Positions 8,852 to 18,408 are shown, counted from the first letter of the stretch. The stretch: 64,000 nt of DNA from Polyangium fumosum (GCF_005144585.1 NZ_SSMQ01000025.1:62001-126000); one strand, 5' to 3'. Numbers and translations are program-made. Notes: generated from the letters alone by a model not told the origin.

Positions 8852-9106
8852 GTGAAGGAGCTGATCAAGTACCTGCTCGACAATCTTTACCTCGACTTCC
8901 AGGGCGAAATCACGCTGGAGACCGTGCGGGGCTTCCTCCGAGAGGACGACGGCCGGGAAGCGCGGCAATTGCTCGCGAAGCTCATCGAGGAGAAGGGGGT
9001 CGAGGACCTGCTCATCACCCTGGCCGATTGTTTGAAAGAGCACATCCAGACCGGCATCAACGAGAAGGTCGTCCGCGAACAGCTCTCGACCTACGCCGAG
9101 AGCTGA
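8852..9106 (+). CDS. Small conserved-looking helical protein
   Basis: 84 residues, acidic, entirely helical by pattern, no signal peptide and no Cys pair. It starts at GTG with GGAG at 8841-8844, seven bases away. The sequence opens MKELIKYLLDNLYLDFQGEI and has the heptad-like spacing of a compact helical bundle. I do not recognise the family. Its stop (TGA 9104-9106) overlaps the probable start of the haem lipoprotein that follows, which suggests coupling, although one product looks cytoplasmic and the other exported. Confidence 0.7.
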   Translation: MKELIKYLLDNLYLDFQGEITLETVRGFLREDDGREARQLLAKLIEEKGVEDLLITLADCLKEHIQTGINEKVVREQLSTYAES

Positions 9107-10230
9107 TCGGCCCGAGAGGCCTTTCTTTCGCCCCGCGCGCCCTCCGCGCCGCTCTGCTCGCCGCCTCCCTGCCCCTCGTCGGTTGTGACGTGGGCAGCCC
9201 CGAGCGCGAGGCCATCGACGCCCCCCCTGTTCACCTGGTCGAAGTCGAGCTGTCCGGGCTCGACGCCGGCGGTCAGCCGACGACGCTGACGCTGACGCCG
9301 AGCGCGCCCGCGCCCACCGATGGGAGCGTCGCGCTCTCGACGACGAGCGTGCGCGTCACGTTCGATCGGTTCCTTCTGCCCGGCGAGGCGGTCCGGCAAG
9401 CGATCTGCCTGCAGCCGAGCTCCGAGCCCGTGCCGACGCTGCAGCAGTGCAGGCTTCAGGTGTTCATGGAGCCCAGCTACGACCCGGTGCATCGGCGCAT
9501 CACGTACCGGCTGCCGGCGATGACGGCGCTCGCGCCCAACACGAAGTACTGGCTAACGGTGCTCGCGCCGACGGAGGCGTCGCCGTTCGGCGTACGCGCG
9601 TTCGACGGCGCGCCGTTCGAGGCGAACGTGGTCCTGCAGTTCACGACGGCCGCGATGGATCCGGCCGGCGGGCCCGTGGATCCGGCGCTCGACGAGGCGG
9701 CGCGGCGCGCGGCGTCCGAGGAGCTGTTCTGCACGGCGAGCGCGTGCGTGGCGTCGTGCGCCGTGGATGATCAGCTCTGCATCGACAAGTGCCCCGTCTC
9801 GAAGAGCCTGATCGTCGGCTGCGGCGGCTGCCATGGGCCGCTCGAGATCGGCGCCGCCGCGATGGGGCTCGATCTCTCGGGCGTGGAGCGGATCCCGGCG
9901 ATGATCGGGCGCGTCGCGAACCAGACGCAGACGGGCGAGCAAGCCGACGAGCCGGATCTCAAGCCGCGCCGCTTCGGGCGGGCAATGCCGCACGTCGATC
10001 CGGGCAACGCGGGCAACAGCTACCTGCTCTACAAGATGCTGGCGGGCCCGATCTATACGCGCATGGATGCCGCGAAGGGGCTCGCGCCGGGCGAGATCGA
10101 CAGGCTCCGCGCGTCGGTCGTGGTGGGCTTGCCGATGCCCCCGTACGACCTCTACGCCGCCCCCGAGGCGAGCCTGGAGGCGCTCAGCGCGTGGATCACC
10201 ACGGGCGCCGAGACGCCGGCCTGCCCCTGA
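9103..10230 (+). CDS. Mono-haem c-type lipoprotein with an Ig-like N-terminal domain
   Basis: About 375 residues. The start is uncertain: no ATG or GTG lies in a sensible place, and the best fit is CTG at 9103, overlapping the previous stop. It gives a lipoprotein signal peptide ending in the lipobox LVGC (Cys28). The only upstream alternative, TTG at 9028, would add 25 residues before the signal. A first domain (about 35-185) has the strand pattern of a bacterial Ig-like (Big_5-type) fold, with TLTPSAPAPTDG and ALAPNTKYWLTVLAP. A Cys-rich stretch then leads into one CGGCH site at 240-244, and a GLPMPP segment near 345 could give the distal Met ligand. This is a cytochrome-c-like domain on a membrane-anchored arm, probably passing electrons to or from the 13-haem protein. 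Confidence 0.7.
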   Translation: MIGPRGLSFAPRALRAALLAASLPLVGCDVGSPEREAIDAPPVHLVEVELSGLDAGGQPTTLTLTPSAPAPTDGSVALSTTSVRVTFDRFLLPGEAVRQAICLQPSSEPVPTLQQCRLQVFMEPSYDPVHRRITYRLPAMTALAPNTKYWLTVLAPTEASPFGVRAFDGAPFEANVVLQFTTAAMDPAGGPVDPALDEAARRAASEELFCTASACVASCAVDDQLCIDKCPVSKSLIVGCGGCHGPLEIGAAAMGLDLSGVERIPAMIGRVANQTQTGEQADEPDLKPRRFGRAMPHVDPGNAGNSYLLYKMLAGPIYTRMDAAKGLAPGEIDRLRASVVVGLPMPPYDLYAAPEASLEALSAWITTGAETPACP

Positions 10231-10261
10231 GAGACCACCTTCGGCGTGGTAGGTTCACGCC

Positions 10262-10930
10262 ATGTCTTCCGAGTTCTTTTCGCGTGACGCGCTGACTTGC
10301 GCGCTGGTCCTGGTGTCGCTTGGTATCGCGGGGTGCGGCGAGGACGCGCAGCCGGTGGGGCCCACGGGCCCGGCGCAAACCGAGGTGCTGACGCCCGACG
10401 CGCCTCCGCTGCCCGGGGAGACGGCGTGCCGCGTGGTGAAGACGACGAACATCCCCGTCTCGTCGGCGAGCCACGTCGAGCTCTGCACGGACGTCTCGTA
10501 CGAGACGAACCCGCCGAGCGGAGGGAATCACTGGGGCCAGTGGGCGGCGTTCAAGAAGTACACGACGCCCGTGCCGCGCGAGATGTACGTCCACGACCTG
10601 GAGCACGGCGCGGTCGTGCTTGCGTATCGCTGCGATGGGGCGTGCCCGGAGGTCGTGGAGGCGCTCGAGGAGGTGTTCGACGAGGCCGCAGCGGATCCGC
10701 TGTGCCTGTCGGCAGGCGCGGGGCCGAAAGCGCGGCTCGTGCTCACGCCCGACGCGGATCTCGACACGCCGATCGCGGCGGCCGCGTGGGGCGCGACATA
10801 CACGGCGACGTGCATCGACAAGGCGTCGCTCGCGGCGTTCGTGGCGGATGTATACGGTAAGGGGCCCGAGGACATCTGTTACGCCGGCGTCGACATCGAG
10901 GCCGCCCCGCCGAATTGCGGGGGGAGCTGA
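10262..10930 (+). CDS. DUF3105 lipoprotein
   Basis: 222 residues. The lipoprotein signal ends at Cys25 (SLGIAGC). After a Pro-rich spacer the mature part carries the DUF3105 hallmark NPPSGGNHW (about 82-90), followed by HDLEHGAVVLAY with two conserved His, and five further Cys. The family is exported and of unknown biochemical role; the conserved His and Cys hint at metal or redox chemistry, but this is inference. It lies 31 bases after the haem lipoprotein on the same strand and may be the last gene of the redox cluster. Confidence 0.8.
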   Translation: MSSEFFSRDALTCALVLVSLGIAGCGEDAQPVGPTGPAQTEVLTPDAPPLPGETACRVVKTTNIPVSSASHVELCTDVSYETNPPSGGNHWGQWAAFKKYTTPVPREMYVHDLEHGAVVLAYRCDGACPEVVEALEEVFDEAAADPLCLSAGAGPKARLVLTPDADLDTPIAAAAWGATYTATCIDKASLAAFVADVYGKGPEDICYAGVDIEAAPPNCGGS

Positions 10931-11004
10931 GCTTCCGTTCGTGGTCCCCGGCCTCCCCTCCCCTGCCCCTGCGGCCCTTCGATGAAGCGCCCGTGCCACC
11001 AGCG

Positions 11005-11033
11005 TTGACACCTGAGGGCAGAGATCGAAGACT
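11005..11033 (+). promoter_or_regulatory. Possible promoter of the kinase-sigma54 activator gene
   Basis: TTGACA at 11005-11010, a 17-base spacer and AAGACT at 11028-11033. The -35 is perfect and the -10 poor; the leader would be only a few bases before the ATG at 11043. Tentative. Confidence 0.3.
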
Positions 11034-11042
11034 CGATTCCCG

Positions 11043-14000
11043 ATGAACGAGCACGGATCGTCATCGGAGTTGACGGAGCGAAGCTTCGAGTTCCTCGCCC
11101 CGGCCGGGAGCGGCGGCGCAGGCGAGGTGTGGAGGGCGCGCGCGCGGCGCGATGGAACCCTCGTGGCGCTGAAGGTCGCGCGCGACGCGGCGGCGCGGGA
11201 GGCGATCGCGCGGGAAGCGAGGCACGCGATCTTCGCGCTCTCGCCACGTTTGCCCGAGCTCGTCGACGTCGGGTGGTTCGTACGGGAAGGCGACGTCGCG
11301 CGCGCGATCGAGGCGGACGACGAGGGAATCGGCGAGCGCTTCGCGTTCGTGGCGCTGCGCTGGGTCGAAGGCGCGACGCTGCGGGAGCGGGCGCGCGAGG
11401 CAGGCGTGGATCGAACGACGCTCGCGCTCGCCGTGGCGCGCGACGCGGGCGAGGCGCTCTCGGATCTGCACGAGGTCGGGCTCGCGCACGGCGACATCAA
11501 GCCGGAGAACGTGCTGCTCGGCTGGGGCGGGCGCGCGCACGTGATCGATCTCGGGCTCGCGTGCCCGGTGTTCACGGCGCGCATTGAAGGAGGGACGCCG
11601 CGTTATCTGGCGCGCGGAGACTCCGACTTGGGCGACGCGCGCGCGCGGGATCTCGTGGCGCTCGGCGCGCTGCTCGCGGAGCTCGTGGACGACGCGGTGG
11701 CAGCCGCCGAGCATCCGATCGAGGCCGCGCGGGCGGCGCGCCTCCCAGAGCCGATCGCGCTGCTCTGCGCGGCGCTGCTCTCGCCGAGCCCGGGCGCGCG
11801 TCCGCCGGCATCGTGGGTCGCGGAGACGGCGCGGGCCGCGCTCGCCGCGCGGGATGCGGGGTCGGGCCGCGAGCGGGAAGAGCGTGGAGAGCGCGACGCG
11901 CGGCGCGTGCGTGCGGCGTATCTGTCTGCGCGCCGCGATGAGCTCGCGACGCGCGCCTCGGCAGGCGCGGCGACGGCGCCATGGCTCGGCGACGCGCTCG
12001 CATGGGCGCGACGCGCGCGATCGCTCGTCGACGAGGAGACGTCGTCCTCCGCGAACACGGGCGCAGGCGAGATCGGTCCCCTCGGCCCGGAGGGGATCGC
12101 GCGGTGGATGACGTCGCTCGTCGGGAGCCCGGCCGCGGCATGGCCGACGGGTCCGCTCGGAAAGATCGGAGAAGCGTCGCTCGCCGCGGCGCTCGTGGAT
12201 CTCGCGCGGAAGCTTCCGCCCGCGGCATGGACGTTCGCAGACGTGGAGGGCGCTGCGCTCGGACGAACCCCCACGGCGACGACGCCCGAGCGTCCGACGT
12301 CGGCGCCGTTCGACATCGAGGAGGTGGCGCGGCTGTCGATCGCGATCGCCGCCGTGCCGCCGGATCCGATGGCGATCGAGCGCGTGGAGCGAGGGGAAAA
12401 CGTGCCCGCGTCGCTGCTCGTGGCGGCCGCGGACGCGCTGCGCCTGTCGGGCGAGCTCGGCCGCGCGAGGAGCCTCGCGCTCCGGGCGCGGGAGCGCCGC
12501 GCGAAGGGATCGGATGCGCTGGCGGCGGAGATTTTGCGGCGCGCAGGAGAGCTCGGCGCAGCGCGGGAGATCGCGGCGGATGCGGATCGACGCGGCGAGG
12601 ATCCCGACGGGAAAGCGCGCGCGATCCTGGCGCGGATCGCGTTCGACGAGCGGCGCTACGAGGAGGCCGATACGCTCGTGCAAGGCGCGACGATCGTGCC
12701 CGCGTACGAGGTCGCGGCGCTCGTCGCGGCCACGAAGGGTGACACGGAGCGCGCGCTCGCCGCGATCACGCGCGGCGAGGCGATCGCACGTCGCGCCGAG
12801 GAGCACGCGCGGATCGCGGCGCTCCGGGGCTACGTGGAGCACGGGGGGGATCCGGCGCGCACGCGGAGCGCGTTCGCCGCGGCGGTCGAGCACGCGACGC
12901 GGGCAGGGGCCGTCGTCGAGGAGGCGACGTACCGGACGGGCGAGGCGGCGGCCGCAGTGGATCTCGGCGATCTCGGCGGCGCGATCGCGACGGCGCGGCG
13001 CGCGGCGCTCTTGTGGGAGCACCTCGGCAGGCCGGCGCTCGCAGCCCGCGCGCTGCTCGCGCGCGCCGCGGCCCACGCGACGGCGGGCGTGGCGCATGAA
13101 GCAGAACGAATCGCGCGGGAGGCAATCGCGCGGGCGCGGGAAGGTCGTGACACGCGGGCGGAGGCGTACGCGCTCTGGGCCATCGCGGACGTGTCGACGC
13201 GCGGCGCGGCCGAAGGGAAGCGCGCCGCCGAGCAAGCCCGAGCGCTGCTCGCAGACGCGGGTGGTGACGACAAGTTGCGCGCCTCCGCGCGGCTGCTGCG
13301 GCATGCGGAAGGGGCGATCGATCTGGAGACGTGCGTCGATCTCGATCGGCTCGCGGACACGCCGAGCCTCACCGCGGGCGCGCGGCTCGACTGGTGGCGC
13401 GCGCGCGCTGAGGTGCTGCTCGTGGCGTCGGGCGAGCTCGAAACGCGCACCGCCGAGCACGTGCTCAGCGCGATCGTGGCGCTCGCGGATGCACGCGCGC
13501 CCGTCTCGGCGCGAGGCCCCTCGATCGCGGCAGGATATGCGCTCGCGGCGCGCCTCGGCCGAGGCGATGTCGCCGTCCGGCTCCTCTCGTCCCTCGGAGA
13601 CGCGGCGCGTGATCTGCTCGCGCGCGCCTCCCCCGAGCTCGCGCCGTCGATCCGCGCGCTCCCGTGGGTCGCGCAGGCCGCCGCCGCGCCGCAGGAAGGT
13701 ATGCGCGCGGAGCAGGCGCGGGAGCTCGAGCAGCTCATCGTCTCGCTGAGCGATCGCGAGCGGCTCCGCTCGCTGCTCGATCGCGTGGTCGACGCGCTCG
13801 TCCTGTGGACAGGCGTCGAGCGAGGCTTGCTCCTCTTGCGCGCGCCGGACGGGCGGCTCGTGGCACGCGCGGCGCGCAACCTCGCGCGGGCCGATCTTCG
13901 CGACGAGCAGCTCTCGCTCTCGCAGACGCTCGCGCGGCGCGCGCTCGCGGCGCTCGAGCCCGTCGTCGCCGTGGACGCAGCGGGCGAGATGCCCGCGGTG

Positions 14001-15254
14001 CACGTCAGCGTGCATGCGCTCAAGCTGCGAAGCGTGCTCGTCGTGCCGCTCGTCGCGCGCGGCGAGGCGCTCGGGGTCGTCTACCTCGATGATCGCGTGC
14101 GGCGTGGCGCGTTTGGTCCACGCGAGCTCGCGTGGACACGCACGGTGGCGACGCTCGCGGCGCTGGCGATCGCGGACGCGCGGGATCAGACGCTCCTCCG
14201 GCGCGCCGCGCGCAAAGCGAAACGGGCGAGCGCGGCGCTCGAGGAGACGCTGGCGAAGCGGGAGGCCGCGCTCGACGTGGCGGAGCGCGAGCTCAACCGC
14301 ACCCGCGGCACGCGCGAGACCCGCTTCGAGTACGACTCCATCATCGGCGACAGCGAGCCCGTCCGCGCGATGCTGCGGCTCGTGGATCGCGTAACGATCG
14401 CCGACGTCCCCGTCCTCGTCCACGGCGAGTCGGGCAGCGGCAAGGAGCTCGTCGCGCGCGCGATCCACGACAACGGCCCCCGCGCGGGGCGCCCGTTCGT
14501 GGGCGAGAACTGCGGCGCGATCCCGGAGGGCCTGCTCGAATCGACGCTCTTCGGCCACGTGCGCGGCGCGTTCACGGGCGCCGATCGACCGCGCTCCGGC
14601 CTCTTCGAAGCGGCCGATCGCGGCACGTTGTTCCTCGATGAGATCGGCGAGATGAGCCTCGGCATGCAGGCCAAGCTCCTGCGTGTCCTCCAGGACGGCA
14701 TGGTGCGACCGCTCGGCACCGAGCGCGCGCGCAAGGTCGACGTGCGCATCGTCGCCGCGACCCACCGCGACCTCGACGCCATGGTCCGCGCGCGCACGTT
14801 CCGCGAGGACCTCTACTACCGCCTCAACATCATCACGATCCGGATCCCGCCGCTCCGCGAACGCGCGAGCGACGTCCCTCTCCTCGTGAAGCACATGCTC
14901 GCCAAGTACAGCCGTCCCGAGGTCCGCGTCACGCGCGCGGCCATGGATCGGCTCATGGCGTTCCCCTGGCCCGGCAACATCCGCCAGCTCGAAAACGAGG
15001 TCCGCCGCGCGCTCCTGCTCTGCGACGGCGTCATCGAGCGCGAGCACCTCTCGCCGGACATCGCGAACGTCACGCCGCCGGTCCCTGCGGATCTCGGCTT
15101 GCGCGTGCGCCCGCGCGTCGACGCCCTCGAAGCGCAGCTCGTGCGCGAGGCGCTCGAACGCACGAAGGGCAACCAGACCCAGGCCGCGAAGCTCCTCGGC
15201 CTCTCGCGCTTCGGCCTGCAGAAGATGATGAAGCGGCTCGCGGTCTCGACTTGA
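11043..15254 (+). CDS. Ser/Thr kinase-TPR-GAF-sigma54 activator fusion
   Basis: 1403 residues with four parts. (1) Protein kinase domain, about 18-250: glycine loop GSGGAGEVW (22-30), Lys44, catalytic loop HGDIKPEN near 149 (His-Gly-Asp, so the usual Arg is missing) and DLG near 168. (2) A long Ala/Arg-rich helical region, about 400-860, with TPR-like repeats. (3) GAF domain, about 897-1043. (4) AAA+ sigma54-interaction domain with Walker A GESGSGKE near 1127, an intact GAFTGA loop near 1174 (the RNA polymerase contact) and Walker B LFLDEIGE near 1196, followed by a Fis-type helix-turn-helix near 1355-1395. It would sense a signal through GAF/TPR and open sigma54 promoters; the kinase may phosphorylate itself or a partner. 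Kinase-sigma54 fusions of this kind are typical of large myxobacterial genomes. Confidence 0.9.
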   Translation: MNEHGSSSELTERSFEFLAPAGSGGAGEVWRARARRDGTLVALKVARDAAAREAIAREARHAIFALSPRLPELVDVGWFVREGDVARAIEADDEGIGERFAFVALRWVEGATLRERAREAGVDRTTLALAVARDAGEALSDLHEVGLAHGDIKPENVLLGWGGRAHVIDLGLACPVFTARIEGGTPRYLARGDSDLGDARARDLVALGALLAELVDDAVAAAEHPIEAARAARLPEPIALLCAALLSPSPGARPPASWVAETARAALAARDAGSGREREERGERDARRVRAAYLSARRDELATRASAGAATAPWLGDALAWARRARSLVDEETSSSANTGAGEIGPLGPEGIARWMTSLVGSPAAAWPTGPLGKIGEASLAAALVDLARKLPPAAWTFADVEGAALGRTPTATTPERPTSAPFDIEEVARLSIAIAAVPPDPMAIERVERGENVPASLLVAAADALRLSGELGRARSLALRARERRAKGSDALAAEILRRAGELGAAREIAADADRRGEDPDGKARAILARIAFDERRYEEADTLVQGATIVPAYEVAALVAATKGDTERALAAITRGEAIARRAEEHARIAALRGYVEHGGDPARTRSAFAAAVEHATRAGAVVEEATYRTGEAAAAVDLGDLGGAIATARRAALLWEHLGRPALAARALLARAAAHATAGVAHEAERIAREAIARAREGRDTRAEAYALWAIADVSTRGAAEGKRAAEQARALLADAGGDDKLRASARLLRHAEGAIDLETCVDLDRLADTPSLTAGARLDWWRARAEVLLVASGELETRTAEHVLSAIVALADARAPVSARGPSIAAGYALAARLGRGDVAVRLLSSLGDAARDLLARASPELAPSIRALPWVAQAAAAPQEGMRAEQARELEQLIVSLSDRERLRSLLDRVVDALVLWTGVERGLLLLRAPDGRLVARAARNLARADLRDEQLSLSQTLARRALAALEPVVAVDAAGEMPAVHVSVHALKLRSVLVVPLVARGEALGVVYLDDRVRRGAFGPRELAWTRTVATLAALAIADARDQTLLRRAARKAKRASAALEETLAKREAALDVAERELNRTRGTRETRFEYDSIIGDSEPVRAMLRLVDRVTIADVPVLVHGESGSGKELVARAIHDNGPRAGRPFVGENCGAIPEGLLESTLFGHVRGAFTGADRPRSGLFEAADRGTLFLDEIGEMSLGMQAKLLRVLQDGMVRPLGTERARKVDVRIVAATHRDLDAMVRARTFREDLYYRLNIITIRIPPLRERASDVPLLVKHMLAKYSRPEVRVTRAAMDRLMAFPWPGNIRQLENEVRRALLLCDGVIEREHLSPDIANVTPPVPADLGLRVRPRVDALEAQLVREALERTKGNQTQAAKLLGLSRFGLQKMMKRLAVST

Positions 15255-15255
15255 T

Positions 15256-15942
15256 TCAGCGGTCCAAGACGAGCCGCGCGTCCCGCACGATCGCCTCGAT
15301 CCCCGCGTCGTCTGCGTCGTAAAAGCCGCGGATCTTGCCTTCGCCGTCAACGAGCACGAGGCGCTCGCCATGGAAGATCTCGAGGATGCCCTCGGGCGTC
15401 TCCTTCTTGCCCATCGCGATCTTGAATCCGCGCAGCACCACGGTCTCCACCTCGCCGAGCGGGCCCGTGAGGAACGTCCAGCGCGTGTCGTCCGCGCCGT
15501 ACTTGCGCCCGTACGCGGCCAGCACCTCGGGCGTGTCGGTCTCCGGATCGACCGAGAACGTCACGAGGTGAAGCTTCTCGCCGAGATCCGCCGTGCGCTT
15601 CTGCACCTCGACCATCCGCTTCGTGAGGCGCGGGCAGACGCTCGGGCAGCTCGTGAACACGAAGTCCGCGATGTACGGCTTGCCGCGCAGATCGGCTGCG
15701 CCGAACGGCTTTCCGTGATGATCGGTGAGCGTGTACGCCGGCAGATCCAGCACTGGCTTCGGCGCCGTCGGGCGCGGCGTGATCACGATCCGCGTGATCA
15801 GCACCAGGGCGAACACGATCCCGAAGACGAGCCACGGGAACCGCTTCGCACGCTGCGGGGGCGGCGCAGGTCGAGCTTCTTGCGGGGGAGCGGCCCCCGC
15901 GTCCGTTCCGCCCTCGTCTCGGTTCTCCACGCGCGACGTCAC
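15256..15942 (-). CDS. SCO1/SenC copper chaperone
   Basis: 228 residues. A Pro/Ala-rich cytoplasmic start, one membrane anchor (about 37-54) and a thioredoxin-like SCO domain facing the periplasm. The copper ligands are present: CPSVC (Cys99, Cys103) and His191 in FHGERLVLVDG. SCO proteins deliver copper to the CuA centre of cytochrome c oxidase. The start is GTG. It is the third gene of a minus-strand run behind haem O synthase and a DUF420 protein, the usual oxidase-assembly neighbourhood. It converges with the kinase gene, ending one base from it. A TTGACC-N17-TACACC pair at 15952-15980 could be an internal promoter. Confidence 0.93.
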   Translation of the reverse strand: MTSRVENRDEGGTDAGAAPPQEARPAPPPQRAKRFPWLVFGIVFALVLITRIVITPRPTAPKPVLDLPAYTLTDHHGKPFGAADLRGKPYIADFVFTSCPSVCPRLTKRMVEVQKRTADLGEKLHLVTFSVDPETDTPEVLAAYGRKYGADDTRWTFLTGPLGEVETVVLRGFKIAMGKKETPEGILEIFHGERLVLVDGEGKIRGFYDADDAGIEAIVRDARLVLDR

Positions 15943-15976
15943 GACGAGCGTGGTGTAGGCGCCGCTCCGCGCAGGG

Positions 15977-16435
15977 TCAAGGCGCGTGCGCCGCGCCCGC
16001 GAGCATCGGCGCGAGGTGGTAGAGCATGAGATACACGACGATGCCCGTGACCGAGACGTACGCCCAGATCGGGAACGTGATCTTCGCGAGCTTGCGGTGC
16101 GCCTCGAAGCGCCCCTGACGACCGAGCCGGAGCGTCACGATCACGAGCGGCAGCGCCACCATCGCGAGCAGCGTGTGGGTCGAGAGGACCACGAGGTAGA
16201 TCGTCCGCGCGAGCCCGACATCCGGGAACCGATGCGTCCCCGTGAGCGCGAAGCGCGCCACGTAGCTCACGAGGAAGACGCCCGACGCGATGAACGCGCC
16301 CTGCATCCGCCACCGGTGCGCCGCGATGTTGCGCTGCTTGATCGCGACGAAGCCGGCGAAGAGCAGCGTCGCGCTCGTCGCGTTGAGCAGCGCGTTCAGC
16401 GGCGCGAGCAGACGACCGATGCTTTCGGCGCTCAT
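15977..16435 (-). CDS. DUF420 membrane protein, oxidase-assembly type
   Basis: 152 residues with four membrane segments. It matches the DUF420 (CtaM-like) pattern: conserved His at HRWRM near the end of the first loop, in THTLLAM, in EAHRKLAKITFPIW and in LMLYHLAP near the C-terminus. DUF420 proteins of Gram-positive bacteria are needed for aa3-type oxidase maturation. It lies ten bases after haem O synthase and 34 bases before SCO1, which supports the same role here. Confidence 0.85.
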   Translation of the reverse strand: MSAESIGRLLAPLNALLNATSATLLFAGFVAIKQRNIAAHRWRMQGAFIASGVFLVSYVARFALTGTHRFPDVGLARTIYLVVLSTHTLLAMVALPLVIVTLRLGRQGRFEAHRKLAKITFPIWAYVSVTGIVVYLMLYHLAPMLAGAAHAP

Positions 16436-16445
16436 GGGATCGTAC

Positions 16446-17402
16446 TCAGGCGCCGATGAGCAGCGCGGCTTGCAGCAGCATCAGGTACACGATCGAGATC
16501 GCAAAGAGCCTGCGCGCCCATCGTGTCCCGAGCACCGTCGGGCGGAGCCCCCACGCGCCGAAGCCGAGGAAGCCGAGGCCGAGCAGCGCGGCCGAGGCGA
16601 GATACACCGGACCCGCGACGCCGAGCGGGACGAGCAGGAGCGAGACCAGCACGAGCGCCACGAGGTAACCGACGATGTGGTGCCGCGTGTGGCGATCCCC
16701 GCGCTCGATCGGGAGCACCTTGAGGCCCGCGCGCTGGTAGTCGCGGCTGCGGAACATGGAGATCGCCAGGAAATGCGGCACCTGCCAGAGGAACAGGATG
16801 CCGAAGAGCGCCGCGCCGGGGCCGTCGATGCGATCGGTCACCGTCGTCCAGCCGAGCAGCGGCGGGATCGCCCCGGGCACCGAACCGATGAGCAGCGCCA
16901 GCGTCGTCTTCCGCTTCAGCGGCGTGTAGATGAGCACGTACGAGAACAAGGCGAACGCCGCGAGCAGCGTCGTCGTCATGTTCACCACGAGCCCGAACAA
17001 GACGAGCGAGAGCGCGGAGATCGCAAGGCCGAACCAGAGCGCGAGCTGCGGCGAGATCCGCCCCGCGGGCAGCGGCCGGTTCTTCGTCCGGGCCATGAAC
17101 CCGTCCGTGTCCCGCTCCAGGTACATGTTCAGCGTGTTCGCGCCGCCGACGACGAGCACCGTCGCGAGGAGCGAGAGCATCACGACCGCCGGAGATACCC
17201 CGGGGCGTCCTTGCTCGTGCGCGAAGCGGTTCGCGACCCACGCCCCGCCGAGCATCGTCGCGACCACGATGACCGTGACGCGAGGCTTCGTCAGCGCGAC
17301 GAGATCTCGCGCGACGGCACCGAACGGAGGCTCGCGCTGCTCGTAGCCGGAATCGCGGCGGTTCACGTGCACGTCGCCGAGTGGCTCCGCGGGGATCGTC
17401 AT
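16446..17402 (-). CDS. cyoE: Haem O synthase (protohaem IX farnesyltransferase)
   Basis: 318 residues, about nine membrane segments, UbiA superfamily. It attaches a farnesyl group to haem b to give haem O, the precursor of haem A for haem-copper oxidases. The prenyl-diphosphate/Mg site NMYLERDTDGFM and the downstream TKNRPLPAGRI are intact, as is YTPLKRKT. The ATG at 17402 is chosen over the one at 17432 because GAGG lies just upstream and the longer form adds an odd Cys-rich stub. First gene of the cyoE-DUF420-SCO1 run; the oxidase subunits themselves are not in the window. Confidence 0.95.
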   Translation of the reverse strand: MTIPAEPLGDVHVNRRDSGYEQREPPFGAVARDLVALTKPRVTVIVVATMLGGAWVANRFAHEQGRPGVSPAVVMLSLLATVLVVGGANTLNMYLERDTDGFMARTKNRPLPAGRISPQLALWFGLAISALSLVLFGLVVNMTTTLLAAFALFSYVLIYTPLKRKTTLALLIGSVPGAIPPLLGWTTVTDRIDGPGAALFGILFLWQVPHFLAISMFRSRDYQRAGLKVLPIERGDRHTRHHIVGYLVALVLVSLLLVPLGVAGPVYLASAALLGLGFLGFGAWGLRPTVLGTRWARRLFAISIVYLMLLQAALLIGA

Positions 17403-17592
17403 GCGCGCACCTCGATAGCAGACACCGCACACGGGGGCACGCGCGTGGGGCCAGGAAACACGGCAGGAGCAGGAGCGACCATACAGGACGACGTCATGAA
17501 GCGGGGGGAGCCTAGCTCTGGGGCGCGGCGCGCGGGAGGAAAGCCCAGCGCGATCGTGGGGTCAACCCAGGTTCGAGACAACGGGGTCGGGC

Positions 17593-18408
17593 CTACCAAA
17601 GTCCCTGGAGCTCGCCCTGGTTTTCGGTGGGCTCCGGCTCGGTGCCGTCGAACGAGAAGACGACCTCGAGCGTCTGCCCGTCGGTCACCGTCACCTCCTG
17701 CGTCTTCAGGCCGTACCGGGCGTGAAACGCCTCCAGCCGAACCTTGCCGGCCGGCACGCGATCGATACGAAACGCCCCATCCGCGCCGCTCACCGCGAAG
17801 AACGGATGATCGGTGACCACGACGAAGCTCCGCATCCAGGGGTGGATGTCGCATCCGAACCGTACGATGCCGGAGGGCGGCAAGCGCTTCGCGATCGGCG
17901 GCGATCCCATCGCCGTCGCCTCGTTGAAGACCGTCTCCGCGCCGAGGTACGTGTGCACGTTGTGCAGCGTCCGGTCGCTGTTCTTCACGACGATCTCCTG
18001 CCCGCTGAGCACGCCCTGGATCCGCGGCACGTACATGCAGTCTTGCTGATCCACGGTCGCGGCCGGCGGCACCTCGTAGCGCCCCTCGAAACTCTTCGGC
18101 GCGATGCGGACGAGCACGTCCTTCAGCTTGCCCCCCTGGACGATCACGGCGTCGTGGACGAGCTGTTTGTCCTTGCAGACGTCGGTCGCCTGCGCGCGCT
18201 TCGCGGGCACCTTCATCTCGGGCGGCGCGCCCGTGAAGCGCACTTCGCCGCGCAGCGTCGCGCTGCCGAGCTTGCCCGCCGGGGCCGCGCTCGCCGTCGC
18301 GGACGCCGCGGGCGATGACGAGCTCCCCGTCTCCTTCTGACATCCCGCCGCGAAGGCGAGCAGAGCCACGACCGAAGGGACGATCCAGGCTGTTCGATGG
18401 GTGGTCAT
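17593..18408 (-). CDS. Cupredoxin-like / carboxypeptidase-regulatory lipoprotein
   Basis: 271 residues. Lipoprotein signal ending at Cys23 (FAAGC), then a Ser/Ala linker. The middle has the plastocyanin-like pattern of methylamine-utilisation-type proteins: LHNVHTYL supplies one His, and CDIHPWM near 186-192 gives the Cys-x-x-His-x-x-Met set of a type 1 copper site. The C-terminal part (GADGAFRIDRVPAGKVRLEAF) is a carboxypeptidase-regulatory-like beta-sandwich. A periplasmic or membrane-tethered blue-copper electron carrier is likely. It lies 190 bases upstream of cyoE on the same strand, so it may feed the oxidase that these genes help assemble. Confidence 0.75.
   Translation of the reverse strand: MTTHRTAWIVPSVVALLAFAAGCQKETGSSSSPAASATASAAPAGKLGSATLRGEVRFTGAPPEMKVPAKRAQATDVCKDKQLVHDAVIVQGGKLKDVLVRIAPKSFEGRYEVPPAATVDQQDCMYVPRIQGVLSGQEIVVKNSDRTLHNVHTYLGAETVFNEATAMGSPPIAKRLPPSGIVRFGCDIHPWMRSFVVVTDHPFFAVSGADGAFRIDRVPAGKVRLEAFHARYGLKTQEVTVTDGQTLEVVFSFDGTEPEPTENQGELQGLW

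Noticed and set aside
8524-9102. Upstream extension of the haem lipoprotein frame through the cytochrome end and the 84-residue gene
   Set aside because: No normal start, Arg/Pro-rich, and it would place the lipobox 220 residues inside the protein.
11061-15371. 1436-residue antisense open frame opposite the kinase-sigma54 activator gene
   Set aside because: Long only because stop codons are rare in this frame; the plus-strand gene has intact kinase, GAFTGA and helix-turn-helix motifs.
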